Of a DNA stretch of 64,000 bases, positions 26,201-38,200 are shown in pieces. Each line of letters starts with the position of its first letter. Within the stretch, counting starts at the first letter, position 1. The stretch is from Dipylidium caninum. Lineage: Eukaryota; Platyhelminthes; Cestoda; Cyclophyllidea; Dipylidiidae. A program made the position numbers and the translations under genes. The DNA lies in the NCBI GenBank assembly GCA_017562135.1, contig QEYB01001208.1, positions 310,001 to 374,000 of the forward strand. The letters run 5' to 3'. The notes beneath the pieces are model-generated. The model saw only the letters and a program-made list of their open reading frames with translations, was not told the DNA's origin and did no database searches.

Positions 26201-29200
26201 TCAGGCTTCCGGCATTACTCTCCTTGACGAAATTCTTGACCTAATTGCTTTGGCAGAGGCATTTCAAAGGCAAACTAGCGCTGTTACCACAGCTTACGTC
26301 TGCAGAGTTGGCAACGGTGAGGTGGGACAGAGCGATAAGGCGATGAGCATCGCAAGCTTTAATAATCTGCTAGTTCGTCTTGCTCGTGAGTTTGCATCCC
26401 ACGTCGATTTCTCATTTGACAACAATTTCTTAAGGTATGTCACTTTTTAATTCGAGTTGACGGCCGTCAAGTCGAGTTGTTAGAGGATGGGGACAATGCG
26501 GAATGTGAATATGACGACGGGGATGACGAGGAAATGGAGGACGCATACGAATTCGAAGCCGTGACTCCAGCCTCCGACGATGGTTTTGCCAGTATGACAA
26601 ACGAGACTCCGAAGGATTCTCCCGAGCGCCCTCCTGTGATTTGCCTCATTCCTGAGTACATGACGGCGCGTATCGCGAGCTTACGTCAACTGGAAGTCCT
26701 GGCCCGTACTGCCCTCGAAAAAGCTGTCAGCCAATTGGATCGACTTGTTCAGCTTTACACTGAGATTAATGAGGTGAGACGTTTATTTGGCTGTGTGAAT
26801 TGTGAGCTTTCTCCATTGTTTTTTCTCTGAATTCTCCATTCGCTATTTTTCACAAAACCAGATATTCCGCCCTAAGTATTTCCAATTTTCCAATCTGCCG
26901 ACCTTAGGCTCGTCAATGGATTTCGCAGGGTAACAGTCTTCTCAATCCACTGACGGTGGAGCATGTAGCGGAGATGGATCCGAGGGGTTGCGAGGATACG
27001 ATCAAACAGTTAAATTCGTTTTGTGACTCCAAAACGCAAAACCTCGTTCTGAGAGGCGATCCTGGCCAGTTTAGAAAGCAGTTCTCAGATCTTCTTAATG
27101 CCGAGATGAAGGTATACCATTTTGTATCGTCCATTTGACGATTTAGTGGCCTGCTTCCTTCTCTAATGCATTGACTTATGGATACGTACATGTAAAAATC
27201 ATCACGCCGATTACGCCCCTAAGGGAAAATTTTCTCGCACGCCTGATTCCTCCTAGTAATGCTGGAGAGGTTTCTGGAACTAATCAAAAAATCGTTGTGC
27301 TTTGTTCTTCATTTAGTTTTCTTGTAGAACCACACTGTCTCTAAAAGTATATGATTATTACTTCAGAAAGACAAGTTTCTCTGACCTTATTCACTAGGCC
27401 TCCACTGGCCCTCCGAACTTAAGGGAAGGCATTCAGATAAAACCCTTTTAATTGTTTTGTTTATTCAATTGGAATACTAATTTTTATTTCCCAAAACACC
27501 ATAAGTCTCGTTTGTTTCTTGCACCGCTTTTAATTTCACCATGTGGTGAGGAGAGGCCGACCTATGAGTTTTTAACTTAGCTATGTTTTCGAAAGCCCAA
27601 ATTTGAACTGTTCTGGATGCGCTCATTACACGACTAATGCGCACAAGACTGTCAGTGCAGTCCGAAAGGACATGGGTGACCGCCCCCTCACTACTCTGCA
27701 GAATGGCATTGTGTCTGCATTTCACTTGGGATGGGGTATTAGCGAACGATTGGTGGGACGCATTCTTTCACATGTCAAATCCCCACTTCCTACTTAAAAA
27801 CCGTGCACTCATGCAACAAATATGGCTTGTAGACTTAGAACAAATGACTTAATAACTTTTTTGCATGGACTCAAAATTTTATTTTATTGGCTGAATTCCG
27901 GTCAGTCGGAAGAGTATTTGTGCTAAAGGCATTTGTCACCTGACGCGTCTTATGCAGCCCTCATCTCACAGTCTTTGCTCCGGTCTCCTTACTGACACCA
28001 GGTTGAGCTAAGTCAAATGCTGCGTCTGGTGGAGGAGGTTGAACAAACTCTCAAACTCACCGTGGCGAACCTGCGGCAACAGATCTCGCGAAATACTTAC
28101 CCCATAAAATCCGTTTCGGTTTGTCAACAACAAAACCAACTCTTGGGTCATCAAAACGCCGCCGTTTCTCCCAAACCCGCATCAGTCAACGAGTCTCAAG
28201 CCTCTCCTATAAAAGAGGTGGGTGCCGCATCTTAACGGCCTTCCCTAAATGAACATCGGAAGTTATTTTGCTGATTGTGGTCTTTTTATTATTTGCCTGG
28301 CTTATAATTTCTTCCGCAGATAAACGTTGCTTTTACGATGGCAGACAGGAAATAGGTTCTCCTCCCGTTCGTAACATCCTTTAACAAGTGAATACCTTGT
28401 GTTTATTATCTTCTATCTTACCTCTAGATATGTTTGAGCGCAACCTCACTTCCCCTATTGCGCGACCGTTTTTGTGTTAGAAATGCATGGGTGAAGGGTG
28501 GTGACCCCCAATGTCGGTAAGAGGGACCCTACCAGTATAACCGCTGCCGTACCCCTCATCTGCAGCAAAGAATGACACCTGCCTATGCAACATTCATTAG
28601 TTGCGTATAAATGATTGCCAACCTTTATGAAGAGTCAACGAAAAGCACACTTTCATTTATAAGCTCTGTGTACACATTTCCGTGAAATTGTGTTTTTGTC
28701 TGCCCTTACGCCGGTCTCAAGTCGTCCCCGACAGTGGAGACCTTTGACTTTTTCCTACATCTCCGCTCTTCATTCACTGTGAATACGCTTTTTTTTTCAC
28801 TTGCAAGTCGCATTGTTAACCATTTTGTACAGTGGAGATTTAACCGACACTGTTCTTTTACTTCTCTCATTAAACAGATTTTACACTTCTATGCAGTAAT
28901 AATATTTATGAAGTGATATTAAATTCATTAAATTCTTCTGTAAGGCGTTGGTTCAACCACCCAAATCAATTGAATCCGAGCCCTGCAAGGAGAAGCTTTA
29001 CCAAAAGGCCCTTCAGGAGCTGATCATAACCGAAGCCAACCACATAAATTCCTCGAGGCAGCCACACGGACCTTCTCGAAGGACCCAGGCGATCCCACAC
29101 TGCCCCGTTTGCCTGCCTTTATACGCGATAACTGTGCTCTTCTTGTTGTCAACCTTCCCGACCAACTCGTTTTCCACAAAAAGTATGTTTTCCTTGGCAG

Positions 29201-32200
29201 TTGCACGGGGTAGCTCATAATTTACACAAATTTGGCTAATAGCATTCATGGTTGTGCCAAAATAATGTTTTATTGTTATTATTTGGAGTTTGAGATTTTA
29301 ATTTTTGGTTTCAGCTCAGAATGTTTATTCAGTTTAAGAATTTTACTCTAACACAAATAGCTAATTCGGACGTGTAGGAACTAAATCATTTTTATGTGGC
29401 TTTGAGACTCCGTCTTTTTCATTAACCCCCTTTGGGAGATGTTGTCCTCTCCCTCCTCTCCATATTCCCGTTATATTGTTAGAAGTCCTGTTTTTTGCTT
29501 TTTTTTAGTTATTTCTACCCCCAACTCCTGGCGTGCAATGGAGACCCTCTACTGATTCAACAGTGGGCTGAATCCTCTGTCAGAATTCGACTTTTTTTAT
29601 ACTTCCATGTATAAGATCAAACCGATATGAAATTAAAACCTTATGGTCTTTATTGTAGAACCATTTTATGTGACTTAGGGTAAATTTGATAGGTTTCCCC
29701 TCCTTCACTTTGTATCAGCTAAAAAGATCATGTTTGTAGGCAGAGGATGCGATAGTCTCGCAATCACGTGCAGGCTTGTCGCCGAGTTGTGCATGCATTA
29801 CGTACATACACACATACCCTTGTGTGTGTGTGTGTTTGTGCACATGGATGTAGCACACGCCCCAACTCGCTAACTCATAGTGTCTTAGTCATCCTCATTT
29901 GCATATTTTTTGCTCTTCTTCCTAATCACTTGACTCCTCACTCGTACGGCCCTATTTTCCTGTGTCAAGGTTAGCCTGTAAATTGTCTTTTCATGCGCTG
30001 ACTGCCATTGAGTCCGCTGATTTGCCGCCAATATTCTCTCATCTGTTATTCCGCGTATCCCCCACCTTGTGGGGCACGAGTTTGGTGCCACTCCTGCGGG
30101 CTGCCCCGGCCTCCTATGAGGCTGCCAGTGTCCTGCGTTAGAGTACGCAGTTGGGCTGTGCACTTCCCGTATAGGCTAGACAGCTCTGCAGTTGAAAAGT
30201 TCGTCCCATTTTGTCATGTGATTCTTCGCTCGTCGATCTACTGTCAAGTAGGCTTAAGCCTTTTTCCAGCCGTTTATGACCGTCATGCACCATTTGCTCA
30301 CATCTCCACTGACTAGTGATGCTGAATCCTTTCCCACTTCTCAGTGAACTACGTAGGTTATGCTGCCCCCTGGTATACGAAAGTGCGAAGTTTTCTCATG
30401 CATTTGGTGTGTGACGTGCCCTGCATTCGTGTATCTCATCTCATTTTTTCTCGTAGCCATGACTAAGGTATTGTGGATGTCAACCTTTTGTCTTGTTGCA
30501 ATTTACTGATTAGCGTAGGTCGGTAACAAATTTACGAACCGCTTTCATGATGCCGGTTTACTTCGAAAGTGATTGCTTACTTTCTCGGCAGAATTTGTTA
30601 GACTTTCAGTCTTTGCATCACACGTTGTCAACGATGATTTTTTGGCATTTACGAAGAGTTCTAGTATAAAACCCAGGCATTAGACGCGTTTTAGGAAATT
30701 TGCATTCTTTTGTTGCCTTTTGTCAGTAATGCGTATACGTATTACGTACTAAGTGGATGAAGGTGAATTCTTCGGCTATATTTATCTAGTTTTATTTTTT
30801 TTTTAATTTCACATATAGTGGAACAGTCTAGTGGATTTATACACGAATTACTGTTTAAACTATGAGAGAGCCACTCAGTACGCAACCGCGTTGGAGAAGG
30901 ATCGTGTCAATTGTCAGTGGATCTCTGCTTACAACCGCTACTTGAACCTCCTTGAAGCCCGAAAACCGCAGGATGAAAGGGATAGGTGGCAAGAGAGAGC
31001 AGCCGTGGAGGATGGGTTGAGGAAAGTTGTCGCCCTGAATCGCGTCAATTCCTGCATTGCTTTTGAGAATCAGTCGCTCGATGCTGGTGTTGCTGGCGGG
31101 ACGGGTGAAGAGAATGAGGAGAATTTGCCGCCACCACGCAGGGACTTCAATTCTGTGGCAGTCAAATGCACCTCCCTTTGTCGTCCCATACTCTCCTACA
31201 GCTCACGTCTCCTTGAGCCAGCTCAGCGCTTCCAGCGTTACCACCTCCTCATCGACCGACTGAAAAATTATGCACCAGAAGGACCTGAGAAGTAGGCATT
31301 TCATATGTCCACTCATGTGTAAGTTAATAAGTCAATCCATCAACCCACCCTTTGTTTTTTCCTTCCCTGATTTTTAGAGAGGCGTTGACAAAGGCCCACC
31401 AAACAATGCTCGACATGTGCAACACTGTGAATGTTCTCGTACGCATTCGCGGTCTCCCTGTAAGCTTTTTCCCTTGGGACGGAGAGATTTTAAGAGGAGC
31501 AAATGCCTCTCTTCCGCAATCAGAATTCTCACGCTAATGTTCAGCCTATCACATCTCAGAACGATGTGTTATGCATCGTACTCGTATATTATTTAGGTGC
31601 CATACCAGGTAGTTCCTCTACTCGCCATTCACGTACAACTTTTCTGCCGCTAATTCACCTTAGACTTGCATTTTTGGGTGTTGTGTATTAAATTGCTGCA
31701 ATATCAACTCACTCTTTATTTCACTTAACTCTTCGGGTATAGCGCATTCTAACCGGAGTGAATGGCTAGCTGGTGAAGCAAAATCGGCGATAGCTTTACT
31801 TCAAACCTAGTCACTGCCAATTAATTTCACTTTTTTGAGGATTACCAGAAAAAGACAGCTTGATTCCAGCTTGATTCCATGCATAATTTGAAGTGTAGGA
31901 GCTTTCTCTCCGCCTTTGAATCATAAAAGTAATTTTATTTCCTGTTGCTAGGACCATCCTTCTCGTCTGGGTCGCCTTTTGCTTCAGGATAATTTCACAG
32001 TGTGGTGCGGAGAGGGCCGAAACAGCAAGCATCAGCGCTACGTCTTTCTCTTTGAGAACTCCATTCTCCTGACTAAGCTACGTCAGCCTGCCAACTCTCT
32101 GGTTTCCACTGTGCTCGCTACACTGAGCAGCAGTGGCACCTCCACCGGTCCGTCCCTCATTTCTGCGGCCGCAGACTCAAACACTGACGAAGCCGCTGGT

Positions 32201-33108
32201 CGTGGGCCAGATGCCGAGAGTCTGCCCCCTCCCCTTTCGTCCATTTCCCTTGATGTGGCCTCCCAAAAATCCATTTACGAAATTAAGATGGAAATTAAGG
32301 CAGGTTATCTCCTTTTTTAATAATATGGCCTCAAAAGGAATATGCTGCTGTCTTTTTCTTGATTCCTAACAGCCATTCCATGCTTATTAATCTTTAACAG
32401 TTATTTTCAAACAGTTTCATTTGTGTTTCTTAACAAGGTAATTGGTTACGAACAACCGTACTTTTTCTAATATTATTTGTAAGACTCATACATCGAACGA
32501 AATTATCTCTAGCCGATGTGGTTCCAAATGCCTGTGACTGTTGGAAATGTAACCACTTTGCATCCCTGGATCAAACCTCTTTCCATCGTTCCTTATACAC
32601 TTTTGTTAAATTACCCAGAGAAGAAATTAGGCAATCAAATTTTTGATTGTACACCACAATCACTTGTCAATAGCACTGACCCACTAAGATCTTGCCGAAC
32701 TGACAATCTCACACCCTATCGTTGGTGAATAGTTCGAACGAACGATTACGCCATCGTAGCTGACTCTTATTCGCTCTTCAGCTGATGGAGGTGGGTTTGA
32801 CCCCAAGCATGCGGGAGGACCGGCGCCGATTTGCCGTGTGGACCGCCTGCCGTGCGCAAACGTACATGTTTCAGTCAAACAATTTACATGTGCGTGCACA
32901 GTGGGTCCGGGCCATAAACGATCTTCTCTCGGCCCAGTTGAAGCGCATTCGTGACGATGTGAATCGACAACACAAGGTTGTCACACAGGCACCATTGACG
33001 TTCCATTCGTCCCCACCGCAGTCGTGTTTTCAACGTCTGGACACTCTCCGCGACGATACCGATGAACAACTCGACGAGGACGCCGATGTGACTGTCACAG
33101 ACTTTTGA
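17254..33108 (+). CDS. Dbl-family RhoGEF with Sec14, spectrin-like, DH and PH domains
   Basis: Exons read: 17254(approximate start)-17405, 17440-17521, 17555-17785, 22462-22941, 25980-26434, about 26472-26773, 26908-27111, 28002-28217, 28945-29182, possibly 30081-30136, 30832-31291 (or from 30819), 31378-31459, 31952-32299 and 32782-33108. The protein has about 1,200 residues. The Sec14/CRAL-TRIO domain has HPVLFLPD, YAFVIDRRKCGW, IILRPQGFFQR and PSQFGGDL. Helical spectrin-like exons and an acidic, Ser-rich linker follow. The DH domain has ALQELIITEANHI, DLYTNYC and LLEPAQRFQRYHLLI, the counterpart of the family KPVQR motif. The PH domain has QDNFTVW, YVFLFENSILLTK and RRFAVW...QWVRAI. This architecture matches the MCF2/MCF2L and puratrophin (PLEKHG4) group, which load GTP on Rho GTPases at membranes. 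Odd points: a one-base frame break in the DH domain near 29045, a phase conflict near 26434-26472, and a GC-AG intron in the PH domain. The exact 5' end and the 30081 exon are uncertain. Confidence 0.85.
17786..22461 (+). other. Intron after the Sec14 exons of the RhoGEF
   Basis: This 4.7-kb AT-rich intron starts with the GTGAGT donor after WVDFQV and ends at CTCCTGCAG before EIEEFQCAAIEL. Both sides are phase 0, and the joined protein follows the Dbl-family order without an obvious gap. Open frames inside are short and AT-driven. A GT microsatellite lies near the 3' end. Confidence 0.7.
22283..22298. repeat. GT microsatellite
   Basis: An uninterrupted GT run within a broader TG-rich stretch (about 22195-22345), in the RhoGEF intron just before the exon at 22462. 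Confidence 0.85.
22942..25979 (+). other. Intron in the spectrin-like region of the RhoGEF
   Basis: Runs from the GTGAGT donor after FESRYKK to the acceptor CCGGTCGTTCAG before ALPFSSPP, phase 0 on both sides. Related Dbl proteins have a further stretch of about 25 residues at this point, so a small exon may be hidden here. A plus-strand frame at 23349-23579 contains LLEFIETRG, but its phases do not fit its neighbours. Confidence 0.5.
29183..30830 (+). other. Interval between DH-domain exons with one doubtful small exon
   Basis: The DH exon ends at 29182 with an AA|GTATGT donor (phase 2), and the next certain exon starts at 30832 or 30819. A small candidate exon at 30081-30136 reads LVPLLRAAPASYEAASVL. 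It begins in the required phase and resembles the DH helix that precedes the LYxxYC motif. The joined helix looks about six residues short, so this exon remains tentative. Confidence 0.4.
29821..29835. repeat. TG microsatellite
   Basis: A short TG run inside an intron of the RhoGEF gene, flanked by other TG- and CA-rich sequence. Confidence 0.8.
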
Positions 33109-33643
33109 GAGGTTTGACTCTAACCCTTCACTTGCCTTCCTTGTTTATTTTCTGTCCATAACCAAAGATCTGGTTCCTATCACATCTCTTAAAACACCAG
33201 ACTATACACATATTTTACTTAGTTTACTACCAGTAGTTGGCCGGTTTTCAGCTTGCAAAACTCATGTAGTTTTCGTAGATAGCATGATATTATACCGCAA
33301 GGCATATCTGCCTTGAATTCAGTTGTCTTTCTTTTTAGTTTTATCCTCCACGCGACTGGAGGCGTTTGCTTCGTCTAGTCTTTCATCTCCCTGGAACCAG
33401 CTCTCCGAGGTCACTGTGTTCATCCCCCTTTTTCTTTGGTCTCGGTTGCATTTTGTTTGTAAAGCGGTTGTGCCTCGACGCGCCCCCGCATCCACCTTGT
33501 CCATCGCCTCGCATTACCTCACCGACTATTACTTCATGTATTTAATGTCCCCAATTTGATAAATGAAGGGAGGCCTGAGTAATGCCCCTCCGAATGTTCT
33601 TCTTGCCCCCTCCTCGCCGACCGGCGTTGTTTTTTTGTTATTT

Positions 33644-33649
33644 AATAAA
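33644..33649 (+). other. Polyadenylation signal AATAAA of the RhoGEF gene
   Basis: A canonical AATAAA hexamer lies about 540 nt after the RhoGEF stop codon on the same strand, following a T-rich tract. Confidence 0.6.
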
Positions 33650-34380
33650 GTATTTCACTGATTAGTTGCTCGGCCTTCTCGCATTCTACCTAACCTGTGT
33701 GCCTGGCTGAGATAAAGTGTGTATTGCAGTGTAATGCAACTGAATGATTGTATTTACGGATGTCAGTCGTTCTTTGTGTTAACTCCAGAAAATATCAAGT
33801 GCTTTTTAAGTCACCTTTCTGTTTACTAAGGCAGGAGTTGCAGGAGCTCTACAATCTTGTTTATCCTTTCAGCTGTAAGATGACAGTTATCCCATATACT
33901 TGTTCTACTTGTCAACCTCCTTTTTTCCAATTTGACATTAGTGTCCTTTTTACCGAGAACTAACAAAAACTGCACAATAAGAATTATTTTGGGGCGAAGT
34001 TTATTCTATTCGTTAGTATGCACAGTCGTCTCATGAACGTTAAACTTCTGTGTGTTAATTTTTCTCGGAGAAGGTTCATCGTCTCCCCGTTAGAACACGA
34101 GGTAACGTTTTTTGCTTACACAGTGAAGAAATGCAATTGGTGTTCTATAAATACCAGCCTTCGAATACTTCTACGTGGTTTCCTCATTGTTGTTTCGCGC
34201 GTAGCCGATTGCTTGTAGTGTCCGACCTCGGTAATCTGGTGTCGATTAATTTGAGTTTCACTTTTGATTGTTGGAAAACTTTTTACTCCATGACCTTAAA
34301 AATCAACGATTGTGGGTTCTTTTCTCCTAGTTATAACTCAGAAGAGAAGAAAACCATTTGAACTTCATTTCCGAAACTCC
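33650..34380. other. Spacer and possible 5' exon region of the snapin-like gene
   Basis: This lies between the RhoGEF polyadenylation signal and the first readable exon of the snapin-like gene. That exon has no in-frame ATG after the upstream stop, so a short 5' exon carrying the start codon should lie here. None could be chosen with confidence. Confidence 0.4.
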
Positions 34381-34384
34381 CGAA

Positions 34385-35196
34385 ACTGGCCGACCCTAGT
34401 GAGTGCAGTTCTGACGAAAAAGCCGACCAAGCACCATCGTTAGCAGCAGCGAGGGGTGCCGACGTAGACGCGTACACGTTGCGCCATCACAACAAGAAGA
34501 ATCGGTCCCACAATCTCCCCTCTTCGTCGGCATCCAGTGAAGAGAGCAGTCTTGAATTGTCATCGGGGCCACTTTCACCGGACGCCGTCCACTCTTCCTT
34601 TCCCTCCCCCATCACAGAGCATTTTGTAAACCTCTTCAAGCCCGGTATAGAACAATTAGATAACGCCCTCGCAAAATATTTGTTGGTTCAGGAAAAGCTG
34701 AAACTCCTTCTCGAAACCATCCTCCAAGGTTCGTTCCCTGTCTGTGCTGTCTTTTTTCAAAACGAAAACTTACTAACACAGTTAAAATATGATATTTGAG
34801 GCGGTTTAATCAAACGTCCCATACCCTTATCTTCGTTATTTCACTCCTAATTTTTATCATTCTCCTCAATGGGCAGTCGGTGTATAAGTTCTATCAAAAA
34901 AGTGGCCGTTCACATTTGTTTTGACTTCTAGACCTGACTGAAGCAGCGAATCAGATCATTCCCCCTGTTGTTGACCTTCACCAGTATACAGAGAAAATCA
35001 GCATCGCGAATTTGCGTCTTCGCAATATTGAGTCTAATTTGCAACGTCTTCAGGTGAATGGACTACTAATAATAAGCCTCTTCATAGGGTTTTCATACGT
35101 TAAGTGAAATGCGACACGCTGATTGTGGTTTCCCGGTGTTCTCCCTCTTCTTTGCAGACGCGCCTTCAAGCGGTACGAACTCGCGCATTATCATAA
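34385..35196 (+). CDS. Snapin-like (BLOC-1 / BORC type) small coiled-coil protein, 5' end unresolved
   Basis: Three exons are readable: about 34385-34728, 34932-35053 and 35158-35196. Phases agree at both junctions (CAAG|GTTCGT to TTCTAG|AC; CAG|GTGAAT to TTTGCAG|ACG). The N-terminal part is Ser-rich and acidic. It is followed by helical heptad-like sequence with FKPGIEQLDNALAKYLLVQE and, after the junction, PPVVDLHQYTEKISIANLRL, then RNIESNLQRLQTRL. The spacing of PxxxQLD, DLxxY and a final leucine-rich helix resembles snapin, a subunit of BLOC-1 and BORC that acts in lysosome-related organelle positioning and vesicle traffic. This is pattern-based and another BLOC/BORC subunit is possible. 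No start codon lies in the first readable exon. The stop TAA at 35194-35196 is followed after 12 nt, in the same frame, by the flightless-1 ATG. Confidence 0.55.
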
Positions 35197-35208
35197 GCGA
35201 AAGGTACA

Positions 35209-38200
35209 ATGTCTAGCTCAGGCACTAAATCTGTGACCCAATTTTTGCGTGGCCTCGACCTTTCTGGCGTCAATTTCGGTTCCGTCGGCGAGCACGTGGC
35301 AGCGCAATCGCCGGACGGGGTGGCCCGTCGTAGCAAGAACCGAGCATTTGTATCTGCTGCCTCCGCAGTTCTTCCCTGCACCCACCCCTTGGAGAAGATG
35401 GCCCGACTCGAGTGGCTTAAGTTGGGCAACTCCCAGCTCACCAATTCCGACCTACCCAGGGAACTCAGGCATCTCAATCGACTGGAATACCTCTCTCTGA
35501 CCAAAAATAAACTCACCCGTCTTACCTCCATAACTGACTGGCCTAAAGTTTTCCCTAACCTGCGGGTCCTCAATTGTCGGAAAACCAACTTGCAAGTCCC
35601 GACGCTATTCCTCCCGACCTCTTTCAGTGCCCCAATCTGCAGGTTGTTGACTTTAGCTGCAACCAGTTGGCTCAGGTGCCTCGTGGCATTGAAAATGCCT
35701 CGGGTCTCTTGGTACTCAACCTTAGTAACAATAAGTTAACCTCAGTGCCGGCGGAGATATTTACCGAATGCACCGAGCTGATGCTGCTCGACCTCTCCGA
35801 CAACTGTTTAGCGGTCTTACCCGCACAGCTGCGACGATGCTCTTCCCTCCAGCAACTCATTCTCAACCGCAATCCTTTTCGGCACTACCAGCCACGCACT
35901 ATCGTAGCCATCAAAAACCTAGAGGTACGTTAGTCTCTCAATTTCATCTTGAAGATCATGTGTGACGATTGACTAAGATCCTGCTTCCATCTTCAGATCA
36001 GACTGAAATATTTTTCTTTATCTATGGCAGCTTCTAACGAATTTCTTGATATTACCCAGTGTAGACATAGAGACGCTATGGCGATCAATTGGATACATAG
36101 TTTATTTTACCTAAAAATTTACGATAATCCGGATACTTAGGTTACTTTTTTAAGGCAGGTCTTTCAGAGTAAACGAGCAACAGCAAAATTTGCACTTGAT
36201 TAGACGCTAATACGTTCGCCCAATTTCTTATTCTCACGTAATAAAAAAAAATTAAAAATCTCGAGGAATCTGGATCGACTGTTAGCAAAGAAACAGCCTG
36301 AGTGAAATATTATAGTGTGTCTAGAATGAAATAGTAAAGTACAAGCATCGAAGGTTTTATTGCGATTAAGCGTAGGCCGGACGCGTCCTCGCACCAAAAT
36401 ACCGTAGGCAAAGTGCAGGTAGACTGCCGAAGCACGTGCATGTGGTCTGGGCAACTACTGGGGTCTCATTATGAACATTCGAAATGTGAGTTCATCTGTC
36501 TAAACGTATAGGGGTTTGTCGCAGATTCTCTATGATTTTGCGGCGGACTTTTATGGACGAAGCTCTATTTGCCTCCACACACAGGTTCTGCACATGTCAG
36601 ACACGCAGCGACGCCTGGACAACATCCCGAAGGAGTTAGACCGCTTAACTAAACTGGCGGACCTGGATCTCTCGCACAACCAGTTGGTGGGCGTCCCCGA
36701 GCCCGTTTTTGATCTGCGCGCCCTGCGGAAGTTGGATCTGAGCTACAATTCGATTACTGAGCTCTCAGCCCTGACGGACAATTGGCCATCACTTGAGTAC
36801 CTCAACCTCAGTTACAATCAACTCGTCAGTATTCCCTCAGGGCTCACTCGTCTTACAAAGTTACGCAAACTCTATCTCAACGACAACCAACTAACCTTCT
36901 CGGGTTTGCCCTCCGGCATGGCCAAGCTCAACGACCTTGAAGTCCTCAATGCTTCCAATAACAAACTTGAGAACATTCCTGAGGGTACGCCCGTTTAGTG
37001 GCAAATTCCTGCAACCTAGTTCTAAATTGGGGCGCTGAATCACTTTGAACGGGATGAAATTGTTTGGCTTTATGATAGGTTTTGTAGACTAACAAGTGCC
37101 TTCCAGTTCTTTCAGCATTAATCAAAATATGGGTATGATACTTTCATGAACCAAAGTAGCACAAATCAAAACCCAAATCTTCCTTTCAACGTTTGATGCT
37201 ATAGCGTATGACAAATCGAAGTTCAGCTAAGCCTCGAAACTAAGCCGCGAACTCGTGATTTTGCCTTTCTCTTCGTCATTTAGGCCTCTGCCGTTGCGGA
37301 CGTTTGAAGCGCCTTATTTTGTCTAACAACGAGTTAGAAACCCTGCCTGATGCGATTCACTTTTTGATTGAGAATTTGGAGAAGTTTGATGTGGCAAACA
37401 ATCCCAAATTACGATTTCCACCGAAGCCACCCGCCCTGCAGAAGGGTGCTGGTCTCGCCTTTTACAACATCGACTTCTCTCTCGACGGTCAACTGCAAAT
37501 GATGCGAGGAATCTCCCCCGAACCTAGTGAGGATGTCAAGAAGGGCAAGGTTAAAAGCTCATATCATTTGTTTCCTTTTCGATACTTTTCGAGGTGGCTC
37601 CATACTTGCATATGCCTAAATTTTGAGGCCATACGTAACGGTTACGAACGGTGAATAATAGCACTTGCGATGCAGTGCAATTGTTTTGAGCGAGGCTATC
37701 CTTGTCGAGCTTAGGAAATTCGGGCAGAGTGCTTTTTTCCCACAATTTTTAAGTATCGTTGTGATCTCTCCCATTGAGACAGGACGGTGCATTTGCCAGA
37801 ACAAACATTTAGTCTTCTCAAACTATTATACTAATCTTTTGGCGCATTTAAATGGTGGAGTTTTGTAACAAGTTGTTACTGTCGTTGACCGAAAACCCCA
37901 AAGAGACATTTACAAAGTCGTATGGTAACAGATCCGAGCAAAATTTACTGGTCTAATCACAAAAACTAAAGGGGATGCCCCGACTTTCTCTTAAAATATG
38001 TCTTTTACAATGCCTCTCCGACGTTTCCGTGTAAAAGTGCCTCGCAATTAGTCCTAGCAATGTATTTATCGTGTTCGGACTTTTTTTGATATCTGGCGAA
38101 ATTAATAATTAATTTTGTTTATGCTTCCATGTTATATCGCTTGATTTTGTCGCTTTGATCTGAATTGCCCAAAACGCAAAGTCATGTTGTCTTTTTTTCC

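Noticed and set aside
35194..35211. An alternative genetic code in which TAA is read through
   Set aside because: Other genes here end normally at TAG and TGA, and TAA occurs freely in introns and frame ends; one in-frame TAA is weak evidence.
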